A DNA stretch of 64,000 nucleotides. It comes from Alistipes sp. GTDB taxonomy: Bacteria > Bacteroidota > Bacteroidia > Bacteroidales > Rikenellaceae. The notes beneath the pieces were generated by a model that was not told the origin of the DNA, did no database searches, and saw only the letters and a program-made list of their open reading frames with translations. Below are positions 28,043 through 35,536 of this stretch, in pieces. Each line of letters opens with the position of its first letter. Position 1 is the stretch's first letter. A program made the position numbers and the translations under genes. The stretch covers positions 1-64,000 of the forward strand of contig JAFQFV010000035.1 of assembly GCA_017398555.1 (NCBI GenBank), written 5' to 3'.

Positions 28043-28573
28043 CTACTCCTCGTCGTACCAAGATGCGTACATACGATAGTCACGAGCGATACGGGCAATG
28101 ATAGTCTCTCGCTGCTCAGGAGTAACCTCCTTAACCTTCTTTGCAGGCACACCTGCATAGACCGAATTTGGCTCCAACTTAGAGTTTGAGAGCACCAGAG
28201 CATTTGCTGCAATGATACAGCCCGACGCCACCACAGCGTTGTCAAGGATTGTCGCGCCCATACCGATAAGGCAGTTATCCTCGATAATCGCGCCGTGAAT
28301 AGTCGCATTGTGACCCACCGACACATCGTTTCCGATATGGGTCTGTGAAGGCTTTGGAGAGCCGTCATAAAGGGTGTGGATAACTGTTCCATCCTGAATA
28401 TTGGTTCTGTCACCAATAGTGATTGTATTTACATCGCCACGCAACACAACATTATACCAGATAGAGGAGTCCTTACCCACGGTAACATCGCCGATAAGCA
28501 CCGCTGTTTCAGCTACAAAAGTACCCTCGCCAACCTTTGGCGTATGGTTACGAACAGATTTTATATATGCCAT
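28043..28573 (-). CDS. Gamma-carbonic-anhydrase-like hexapeptide-repeat protein
   Basis: A 176-residue left-handed beta-helix protein of the YrdA/PaaY/CaiE type. Repeating hexapeptides run from about 15 to 140. Histidines in GTVIHTLYDG and VSVGHNATIHG are placed as the three zinc ligands of gamma-class carbonic anhydrases. Whether it hydrates CO2 or is an acyltransferase-like relative cannot be judged from sequence. No operon partner is evident. Confidence 0.85.
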   Translation of the reverse strand: MAYIKSVRNHTPKVGEGTFVAETAVLIGDVTVGKDSSIWYNVVLRGDVNTITIGDRTNIQDGTVIHTLYDGSPKPSQTHIGNDVSVGHNATIHGAIIEDNCLIGMGATILDNAVVASGCIIAANALVLSNSKLEPNSVYAGVPAKKVKEVTPEQRETIIARIARDYRMYASWYDEE

Positions 28574-28658
28574 ATTTTTTTGCTTTTGCCGTTAGCCCTT
28601 AGCTATTGGCGTTTTATACACAATTACAATTATATTCCTCGCAGAATCGGTTTAAGAC

Positions 28659-29429
28659 CTACTCTCTCTTTGCCTCCTGCCAATAGCTCTCAAGCTCCTC
28701 AAGTGGCAGCTCGCTGACCATCTTACCCTTCTCTGTTGCACGCGCCTCGACGTGGCTGAAACGCTTGATAAACTTCTTATTTGTGCGCTCCAACGCATTT
28801 TCAGGGTCGATACCGTATAGGCGACAAGCATTGATAAGCGAGAAGAACAGATCACCAATCTCGCCCTCCAACTTATCGCGGTCATCAGCTCTCAACTCTG
28901 CCTCTACCTCGGCAACCTCCTCATGTACCTTATCCCAAACATCCTCCTTCTGCTCCCAATCGAAGCCTGCTGATGCCGCCTTTTCGCCAATTCTAAAGGC
29001 CTTAACCATTGCAGGCAGAGAACGTGGCACACCGCCTAAAATACCGCTCTTGCGAGCCTTTTTGCGCAATTTGAGTGCCTCCCAATTCTGCTTAACCTCC
29101 TCCGGAGAGTCTGCAAGCACATCGCCATAAACGTGCGGATGACGATATATCAACTTATCGCACAGCGCATTACATACATCAGCAAAGTCGAACTTTCCCT
29201 GCTCGTCTGCCATCTTCGAGTAGAAGACGATATGGAGCAACACATCGCCAAGCTCCTCCTTAATACCCTCCATATCGCCATCTGTAATGGCATCAGTCAG
29301 CTCAAAAGCCTCCTCGATGGTATTATTTCTCAACGAAGCAAAGGTCTGCTCTCTATCCCACGGGCACTGCTCGCGCAGAGTATCCATCACCTCCAACACA
29401 CGTGCCGTAGCTTTTAATTTGTTTTCCAT
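28659..29429 (-). CDS. mazG: Nucleoside triphosphate pyrophosphohydrolase MazG
   Basis: A 256-residue cytosolic enzyme that hydrolyses NTPs to NMP and pyrophosphate, cleaning aberrant nucleotides or tuning stringent signalling. It has two tandem MazG domains: NTIEEAFELTDAI with EELGDVLLHIVF in the first, and EEVAEVEAELRA with EGEIGDLFFSLINACRL in the second. The metal-binding EExxE-x12-ExxD pattern is present. ATG 29429 is used; a longer frame from 29489 crosses the promoter-like TATATTTG at 29467-29474. Confidence 0.93.
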   Translation of the reverse strand: MENKLKATARVLEVMDTLREQCPWDREQTFASLRNNTIEEAFELTDAITDGDMEGIKEELGDVLLHIVFYSKMADEQGKFDFADVCNALCDKLIYRHPHVYGDVLADSPEEVKQNWEALKLRKKARKSGILGGVPRSLPAMVKAFRIGEKAASAGFDWEQKEDVWDKVHEEVAEVEAELRADDRDKLEGEIGDLFFSLINACRLYGIDPENALERTNKKFIKRFSHVEARATEKGKMVSELPLEELESYWQEAKRE

Positions 29430-29452
29430 ACTTAGAAACGATACTTTTACGT

Positions 29453-29483
29453 TTGTTATTTTAGCGCAAATATAGTAATTTTG
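29453..29483 (+). promoter_or_regulatory. Promoter of the GH20 gene, overlapping the mazG -7 box
   Basis: TTG (29453-29455) and TAATTTTG (29476-29483) are 20 bases apart on the forward strand. The reverse-strand mazG box TATATTTG (29467-29474) lies in the spacer, so the two divergent promoters overlap. Confidence 0.5.
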
Positions 29484-29516
29484 TAACAAATAGTATTAAG
29501 GTATGTTTTAGAAATT

Positions 29517-31673
29517 ATGAAGAAGTTTCTCTTTTTTATACTAACAATCTCAACTTTAGGCTCTGTTTCAGCCCAAATTATTCCGCAACCAAAGAGCGAG
29601 AGTTATGGAGATGGCAGCTTTACAATTACCAACAAGAGTTGTTTAGTCTATAACAGCACCGTTCGCCAGTCGGCACTCTATCTGCTTAACTACCTACCAT
29701 TCAAGCAGATACTCAGTTCTTCAAAGGTTATGGTGGGCGATATTGAGTTGAGCATCAACCGCTATTTAGACGAGGAGGGTTACCGTCTTACGGTCGATAA
29801 GGATAATATCCGCATAGTCGGCGGTAGCAATGCCGGAGTCTTTAACGGCATACAGACCCTGCTCCAACTTCTCCCTCCACAGGTCTATAGTGGCAACGTA
29901 AAACTACCACTCTCTGTCCCTTATTGCACTATCGAGGATAGCCCGAAGTTTAGCTATCGCGGCTTTATGCTCGATGTGGCAAGAACGTGGATTAGCGCAG
30001 ATAAAGTAAAGCGTTATATAGACTTAATGGCATACCTCAAGCTCAATAAGTTACATTTCCACCTAACTGACGATGAGGGTTGGCGTATCGAGATTAAATC
30101 GCACCCAGAATTGGCACAAATCGGTGGCTTCCGTGGAGGCGATAGTCCCGTATTTCCGCGCTATGGTAAGTTTGACGAGAAGTGGGGTGGTTACTACACA
30201 CAGCAGGAGCTGAAAGAGATTGTCGCCTACGCTGCACAGCGCAATATCGAGGTCATCCCCGAGATAGATATGCCGGGCCATAGCAAGGCTTTAGGTGCTA
30301 TTTACGGCGATATTCTCTGTAACTACACTCCCGATAAGAACAAGACAAACGGCCTTGAAATTCGCAATGTATGGTGCGCTGCCAAAGAGAGCAACTATGC
30401 CCTTATTGACGATATTATCCGCGAAATGAGCGAGATATTCACCTCCGACTACATCCATATCGGTGGCGATGAGGTTAATATGTCGCAGTGGCGCAAGTGT
30501 CCTGATTGCCAGAAACTTAAAGCAGACAAAGGACTTGAGAACGAGAAGCAGATTGAGGACTATTTCATCGCCCGCGTAACAGAAATTCTGACAAAATATG
30601 GCAAGAAACCTGCCGTATGGAACGAGGCAATCGAGGGCGGTCTGCTACCTAAAACAACACGTGTACACGGCTGGGCAAGCATCAAAAAGTGCCTTGCAGC
30701 AACCTCCAAAGGCTATCCGACAATCATTATGCCGGGTAACTACTTCTACTTCGACATGAAGCAGTCGCCATCCGAGCCGGGTCATAATTGGGCTGCGATT
30801 TTCGATGCAAAAAAGGTGCTATCGTTCAACTTTGCAAAGGAGGGTTTTACAGCCGAGCATCTGAAGAATGTTGCGGGCATTGAGGCATCGTTCTTCAGCG
30901 AGATATACATCGCTCACAACCCCGAGAGTTGCAATTACCTCGACTATATGCTCTTTCCACGCCTTACAGCGCTATCTGAAGTTGCTTGGAGCCACTCACG
31001 CCGCAGTTGGGATGAGTTCTACAACGCCCTCAAGAGTGTCCATTACGCACGTATGGATGCAATGGGCGTGACATATCGTTTAGAGACTCCGACGGTCGAG
31101 TACACCAACGGCACACTTACTGCATCGACAGCCGACGGCTCTACCTTATATTATACAGACCTCACCACAGGCAAGAGTTCTCGCTACAACAAACCAATCG
31201 CTACAAAGAGTCCTTACAACTACGAATTCTACAGCAAAAAGGGTAGTGGAGTGAGTAAAAAGACGGGCAGCAAAGAGTATTATACACGCCTTAAACCCGC
31301 CGTAACCGTCACATCATCAATATCTTGCAGCAGCAAAGCTCCAATCACAAATGCAACGAAGTACAGCAACAGCATTGCCCGTACTACACGCGCTGCAAAG
31401 GCCGGCGATTGGATTGAATATCGCTTTACAGAACCGTTGAACTGCCGAGAGATTGAGGTGCAGACAGGTCATATCCATCTGCGTCGTTGCCACCTGCTCA
31501 AGGGTTATGTAGAGGTGAGTTATGACGGCAAAGACTTCTCTCGCATAGCCGAACTTACAGAGGGTGGTGCAACCATCAAGCCGAGCCCATCTCTGCAAGC
31601 TGTTCGCGTAGTTGCCACCGACAGAAGCGATGCAGAGGATCAGATTGTAATTCAATCACTCAAAATAAAGTAA
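29517..31673 (+). CDS. GH20 beta-N-acetylhexosaminidase
   Basis: Secreted exo-hexosaminidase of 718 residues that removes terminal GlcNAc or GalNAc from glycans. Signal peptide ends near residue 20. A GH20b-type N-terminal domain runs about 22-140. The catalytic (beta/alpha)8 barrel starts at FSYRGFMLDVART, and HIGGDEVN (about 315-322) holds the Asp-Glu pair of substrate-assisted catalysis. A C-terminal domain from about 590 is F5/8-like and may bind sugar. The next gene follows after three bases. The context suggests use of host mucin or other glycoprotein sugars. Confidence 0.93.
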   Translation: MKKFLFFILTISTLGSVSAQIIPQPKSESYGDGSFTITNKSCLVYNSTVRQSALYLLNYLPFKQILSSSKVMVGDIELSINRYLDEEGYRLTVDKDNIRIVGGSNAGVFNGIQTLLQLLPPQVYSGNVKLPLSVPYCTIEDSPKFSYRGFMLDVARTWISADKVKRYIDLMAYLKLNKLHFHLTDDEGWRIEIKSHPELAQIGGFRGGDSPVFPRYGKFDEKWGGYYTQQELKEIVAYAAQRNIEVIPEIDMPGHSKALGAIYGDILCNYTPDKNKTNGLEIRNVWCAAKESNYALIDDIIREMSEIFTSDYIHIGGDEVNMSQWRKCPDCQKLKADKGLENEKQIEDYFIARVTEILTKYGKKPAVWNEAIEGGLLPKTTRVHGWASIKKCLAATSKGYPTIIMPGNYFYFDMKQSPSEPGHNWAAIFDAKKVLSFNFAKEGFTAEHLKNVAGIEASFFSEIYIAHNPESCNYLDYMLFPRLTALSEVAWSHSRRSWDEFYNALKSVHYARMDAMGVTYRLETPTVEYTNGTLTASTADGSTLYYTDLTTGKSSRYNKPIATKSPYNYEFYSKKGSGVSKKTGSKEYYTRLKPAVTVTSSISCSSKAPITNATKYSNSIARTTRAAKAGDWIEYRFTEPLNCREIEVQTGHIHLRRCHLLKGYVEVSYDGKDFSRIAELTEGGATIKPSPSLQAVRVVATDRSDAEDQIVIQSLKIK

Positions 31674-31676
31674 GCA

Positions 31677-33236
31677 ATGAAGAGACTTTTTCTTATCGCA
31701 GCACTCTTTTGTGCAGCAGTTTCGTGCGCACCAAAAGATGCCAATCAGCGCCTTGCAGAGCAGGCCGCAAAGGAGTATCTAATACCCGTTCATCCGGGTA
31801 GTTCTGAGCGCCCATTTTGGAATGGCTTTGCCAAGAAGTTTATCTATGCGCCAGCCTTTGATTTTCAGACAGTTGAGGGCGCAACGGAGTACCTCTATAA
31901 GGTCACATCCGAGGTCGGAGAGTGGAACTTTAAGGCAGAGAGTCCGCAGTGCTCACTCGCTCCGATTTGGAACGAAATTCCACAGGGCACAAACGTCACA
32001 CTTACCGTCGAAGGTCTGTCTGCTGACGGAGTAGTTTTAGGCAAGGCTGGCGAGCGTACTTTTTGGCGTGATTACGGCTTTAATCCGCCATATACGGGTG
32101 CAGTTCGCGGCTATCGTGAGGCTGCAATTTTGGGTATGCTCTATGTTCATACAATGCCTCAGGTGCAGAACTTTGCAACCTCCGCAGAGCCCGATATGAG
32201 CTACAAACACTTCACATACCCTTGCAAGATTATAGGTGCTGTGGTTAAGTTGGAGGTACTCTTATCCAAGACTCTGCCTCAATACAGCGAGAATGCTCTG
32301 GCGATTGCCAAGAATGCAGCGCAGTTCCTCATCGACCAAGCGCGTAAGCCTGGCGAGCCACTTGCATATTTTCCACCGACATATTATAAAAATCTGATAG
32401 CCTCAAAGCGCAGTAGCAATCAGGGTAAAACGATGGCTATGGAGGCTGCATCAGCAGGTCAGGCATACCTCGATTTGTACGACGCTACGGGCGACGAATT
32501 ATACCTGCAGCAAGCCCTCGGCATTGCCGATACATATCTTCGCTTGCAGTGCGAGGATGGCTCATGGCATATCAAGTATGACTTTGCGACGGGCGAGCCT
32601 GTAAATAACAGCAAAGCGATGCTCCACCCACTTCTCAACTACTTCCTCCGCCTTGAAAAGGAGTATGGACAGACCAAATACGCTGACGCCCGTATTCGTG
32701 GCGAGAAGTGGATGGCAACCCATATCCTCGATAAGTTTGATATGACAGGTCAGTTTGAGGATACAGCCGTAGAGGGTCTGCAGCCATACGAGAACTTAAC
32801 AAATTGTACTGCAGCACCTTACGCATCATATCTACTCAACCGTGGTGCAAGTAAAGAGGAGGTTGCAACAGCCTACGAGCTTGTGCGTTTCAGCGAGGAT
32901 CAGTTTGTATATTGGAATCAGCCTGTAACTGAGAGAGGTTACAGACGTGACATTACCCCGTGCGTCTTCGAGCAGTACAAGTATCCAATGCCTGTAGATA
33001 ACAGCACTTGCAATGTTGCAAACGCTATGTTGAGCATCTATGAGCAGACCGGCGATGAACTGATGCTTGCCAAAGCAAAGGCGCTTGTCGATAACATTAC
33101 CGTTGCACAATGCGTCAATACGGGTAAAATTCCGACCACTTGGCGCATCCGTCATAATTACAAGCCAACATTCTGGGTAAATTGCTCATACAGCTCTATC
33201 TGCATGCTGCTCAGAATGGATAAATTAGAGGAGTAG
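31677..33236 (+). CDS. Lipoprotein with alpha/alpha-barrel glycosidase-like region
   Basis: A 519-residue lipoprotein (VSCA, C17). After a beta-rich N-terminal part with a fibronectin-like look (about 55-130), the remainder is helical with paired repeats such as QAYLDLYDATGDELYLQQAL and AMLSIYEQTGDELMLAKAKA. That pattern is typical of six-hairpin (alpha/alpha)6 enzymes such as GH88, GH105, GH127 or epimerases. I cannot assign a family or catalytic residues. It is coupled to the GH20 gene by a three-base gap, so a role in processing the same glycan is likely. Confidence 0.6.
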   Translation: MKRLFLIAALFCAAVSCAPKDANQRLAEQAAKEYLIPVHPGSSERPFWNGFAKKFIYAPAFDFQTVEGATEYLYKVTSEVGEWNFKAESPQCSLAPIWNEIPQGTNVTLTVEGLSADGVVLGKAGERTFWRDYGFNPPYTGAVRGYREAAILGMLYVHTMPQVQNFATSAEPDMSYKHFTYPCKIIGAVVKLEVLLSKTLPQYSENALAIAKNAAQFLIDQARKPGEPLAYFPPTYYKNLIASKRSSNQGKTMAMEAASAGQAYLDLYDATGDELYLQQALGIADTYLRLQCEDGSWHIKYDFATGEPVNNSKAMLHPLLNYFLRLEKEYGQTKYADARIRGEKWMATHILDKFDMTGQFEDTAVEGLQPYENLTNCTAAPYASYLLNRGASKEEVATAYELVRFSEDQFVYWNQPVTERGYRRDITPCVFEQYKYPMPVDNSTCNVANAMLSIYEQTGDELMLAKAKALVDNITVAQCVNTGKIPTTWRIRHNYKPTFWVNCSYSSICMLLRMDKLEE

Positions 33237-33275
33237 TGTAATATTTTACCACTTTTGCAGTCCTATATACAAACG

Positions 33276-33812
33276 ATGTATAAAATGACTGACAAAGAGC
33301 TGATAACCCGAATAGTTTTGCATAACGACACCGAGGCATTCTCAATCGTTATGCAGAGGTATTCGGGTTTAGTCTTCTCCACAGCACTCAGCATTACAAA
33401 GGATTACGCCCTTGCCGAGGAGGTGACACAGCTCTCGCTGATAAAGGCATACAAAAACCTACACCATTGGCGAGGTGGTAGTGATTTAGCCCCGTATCTG
33501 CGAGTGATTACGCACAATCAGGCTCTTGACACACTTAAAAGCCGACAAAAGGAGCGGCATAGCGATATAGACAACCAACCCATTGCCGACGATGACGGAC
33601 AGACAGAGCACCTCGCGCTACTCGATGCAATGGATAGGGCAATCGCTCGGCTGACGGCTGATGAGCGCGATATTATCGAGCTACACTACTACCAAAAATT
33701 AAAGGTAAAAGATATTGCAGAGCAGACGGGACTCAGTCAATCAAATATACTTGTCCGACTGCATAGAATACGTGAAAAACTAAAAAATTTCATTGAGAAT
33801 GAAGACGATTGA
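33276..33812 (+). CDS. ECF RNA polymerase sigma factor
   Basis: A 178-residue ECF sigma factor. Region 2 runs through TKDYALAEEVTQLSLIKAYK and LAPYLRVITHNQALDTLKSR. Region 4 has the helix-turn-helix KLKVKDIAEQTGLSQSNILV. A TTG at 33255 would extend the frame across likely leader DNA; ATG 33276 (or 33285) is preferred. It overlaps the next gene and heads a three-gene operon with two membrane proteins. It lacks the FecR-type partner typical of polysaccharide-utilisation sigma factors. Confidence 0.88.
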   Translation: MYKMTDKELITRIVLHNDTEAFSIVMQRYSGLVFSTALSITKDYALAEEVTQLSLIKAYKNLHHWRGGSDLAPYLRVITHNQALDTLKSRQKERHSDIDNQPIADDDGQTEHLALLDAMDRAIARLTADERDIIELHYYQKLKVKDIAEQTGLSQSNILVRLHRIREKLKNFIENEDD

Positions 33813-34119
33813 CGATAGACAACTCGACGGGCTTATCTCCGAGAGTCTGCAACGACAGCACACCATCAAAAGTATCAATACCCAGGTGCTTGCAGAGGTC
33901 AAAAGATACAATCGCGCAAGCAAATGGAGAAGTATTGTGCGCGTTGTCGCATTCTCTTTTGGTGTGCCTACGATGATGGCAGTAATGGGATATTGCGCAT
34001 ACCTGATATTGATTACAGCAGAGAGTGCAATGAGCTATATGTTAGTTGCCATAACTATTATCTCGGCACTGTTTATGGCAATATACTCGGTTGCAAATTT
34101 TTCTTTAGATGAGGTGTAA
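33799..34119 (+). CDS. Small two-TM protein, probable anti-sigma factor
   Basis: A 106-residue protein with a basic N-terminal half and two hydrophobic segments (about 46-70 and 75-98). ATG 33799 lies 14 bases inside the end of the sigma gene. The N-terminal region DDRQLDGLISESLQRQ could bind the sigma factor. Function by position only. No zinc motif is seen. Confidence 0.55.
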   Translation: MKTIDDRQLDGLISESLQRQHTIKSINTQVLAEVKRYNRASKWRSIVRVVAFSFGVPTMMAVMGYCAYLILITAESAMSYMLVAITIISALFMAIYSVANFSLDEV

Positions 34120-34174
34120 TAATTCACTTAGTCTCAAGTCTTTAATACGAAGTTAAACTAAAACAAAAACTATT

Positions 34175-34594
34175 ATGGATTCCTATTCTATCAGGTACAT
34201 CGTGGATAGCTTAATAACCGGAGCTATCATTATCACTCCGATTGTTCTCTTCTTTGTAGCCTACATTCGCAACAAGAGAGCCGAGAACGAACTACGAATG
34301 CGACTTTTAGAGAACAACTCAAACCCCGAACTTGCCAAGGCTCTTATCGAGAGCAAACCAAAGACACAACCAAAGCTCATTCTGCTCCGCATAGGTCTGC
34401 CGGCAATCTTTGCCTCTCTCTTCGGCTTTGGTTTCTTCTATTGGATGAATACTCAGGTCGAAAATCCAAACAGTTTTGATGGTGCACCTATAATGCTTAT
34501 CTTCATAGTAGTTTTCGGCCTCGGACTTGGACTTATATCGGCACTGCTCATCGAACGCAAACTGCTCAAAAAACACCCAAACACCGAAGAATAA
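34175..34594 (+). CDS. DUF6249-like membrane protein
   Basis: A 139-residue inner-membrane protein with three hydrophobic segments (about 11-30, 70-90, 103-125) and a charged loop after the first (RNKRAENELRMRLLENN). The plan resembles DUF6249 proteins that accompany sigma/anti-sigma pairs in Bacteroidota; the family name is from memory. Fifty-five bases follow the anti-sigma-like gene, and a terminator lies just after it. Confidence 0.55.
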   Translation: MDSYSIRYIVDSLITGAIIITPIVLFFVAYIRNKRAENELRMRLLENNSNPELAKALIESKPKTQPKLILLRIGLPAIFASLFGFGFFYWMNTQVENPNSFDGAPIMLIFIVVFGLGLGLISALLIERKLLKKHPNTEE

Positions 34595-34623
34595 TTAGTA
34601 CTAATATATTTAGACGTGTTTTC

Positions 34624-34648
34624 AGAGTCCGCAATCGCGGACTCTTTT
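34624..34648 (+). terminator. Terminator after the second sigma operon
   Basis: AGAGTCCGC, loop AATC, GCGGACTCT, then TTT. A perfect nine-base stem about 30 bases after the stop codon. Confidence 0.85.
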
Positions 34649-34675
34649 GGTTGCTGAACCTATAGCGACTACAAG

Positions 34676-34714
34676 AATAAACAGAGGCGAGAACAAATCT
34701 CACCTCCGTTTATT
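34676..34714 (-). terminator. Terminator of the HEPN-gene operon
   Basis: AATAAAC and GAGGCGAGA pair with TCTCACCTC and GTTTATT around an ACAAA loop. Read on the reverse strand it follows the HEPN gene stop at once. Together with the preceding hairpin it insulates the two convergent operons. Confidence 0.75.
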
Positions 34715-34716
34715 TA

Positions 34717-35181
34717 TTAAGATTCTTCATTCAGAATTTTCAATGCTTTATCAGCAATCTTTAGGACAAAACGCTTAAAAGAGTAAAAATCCAAATCTTC
34801 TACTTCAATTTTATTAAAGTCGCTCCTGAATGATATTTTATCAATAGGTACAGACTTTGAATCATTATATTCAAATGAAAAATTATAATGAGCAATACTA
34901 TTACGTATTTCTAATGCGATTTTTGCGACAGAAAAATCATTATTCTCGATATGTTTTATATCACTTGGCTCTATACCCCAATCTTGTTTGTTAATTTGAC
35001 TTTGTGGCAAGTCATTTAAGATCGTTTCTCGTGTTACCATCAATAGTCCAACACATGCATTGATAAATAGTGTATGACTATAACTTTGTTCTCCATCCTT
35101 CAAATTGTTTTCATATTGCTGCAAAATGCTTATGGTCCTCTCGATAAACATTCTTGCTTGTTCATTATCTTTCTTTGTCAT
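34717..35181 (-). CDS. HEPN-like protein
   Basis: A 154-residue, mostly helical cytoplasmic protein. Residues 93-98 read RNSIAH, an exact RNxxxH motif of HEPN-domain RNases and related proteins; a long helix (7-25) and a second (about 35-58) precede it as in HEPN bundles. HEPN proteins act as RNA-cutting toxins, defence effectors or nucleotide-binding partners. The gene overlaps the two-TM gene by 17 bases and lies in an AT-rich island. Catalytic use of the motif is inference; a non-enzymatic helical bundle is possible. Confidence 0.6.
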   Translation of the reverse strand: MTKKDNEQARMFIERTISILQQYENNLKDGEQSYSHTLFINACVGLLMVTRETILNDLPQSQINKQDWGIEPSDIKHIENNDFSVAKIALEIRNSIAHYNFSFEYNDSKSVPIDKISFRSDFNKIEVEDLDFYSFKRFVLKIADKALKILNEES

Positions 35182-35536
35182 TGTTCAAACATTTTGACAT
35201 TATTATTAATCCACTTCCTAATACATATAATATCAGCTGAATCCAATCGCATACCTCTATTTGATTGTCTGCCATCGTATAATTTCTCCTAAATTCTTCA
35301 TGAGTTTCCCATTGTTTATTAACAGCGTCTATATCCACGCCCATTGCCATACCTGTCGTATTACTATGAGAAAACTTAGTAAGTTCATTCTCCCATAATA
35401 AATCGACCTTATGATTAATTGCTGACAAATAATCTTCCGTCTTGTTATTTTTCAAATCTAACGACACACATTCCCAACCAAAAGAAATCAAAAGAAAAAT
35501 CAAACCTGTTATTTCTAATTTCTTACTCAAATTCAT
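35165..35536 (-). CDS. Two-TM protein of the LRR/HEPN island
   Basis: A 123-residue protein with hydrophobic segments near residues 9-24 and 100-118 and a polar 75-residue loop between them (SLDLKNNKTEDYLSAINHKV and onwards). ATG 35536 overlaps the LRR gene's 3' end by 14 bases; a longer frame from 35611 would lie deep inside that gene. The 3' end overlaps the HEPN gene by 17 bases. I recognise no family. Tight overlaps on both sides suggest all three act together. Confidence 0.6.
   Translation of the reverse strand: MNLSKKLEITGLIFLLISFGWECVSLDLKNNKTEDYLSAINHKVDLLWENELTKFSHSNTTGMAMGVDIDAVNKQWETHEEFRRNYTMADNQIEVCDWIQLILYVLGSGLIIMSKCLNNDKER

Noticed and set aside
34717-35536. Classical two-gene toxin-antitoxin pair (HEPN/MNT)
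   Set aside because: The partner is a two-TM protein, not a nucleotidyltransferase; no GSxxxGxxxxxSDxD motif is seen.
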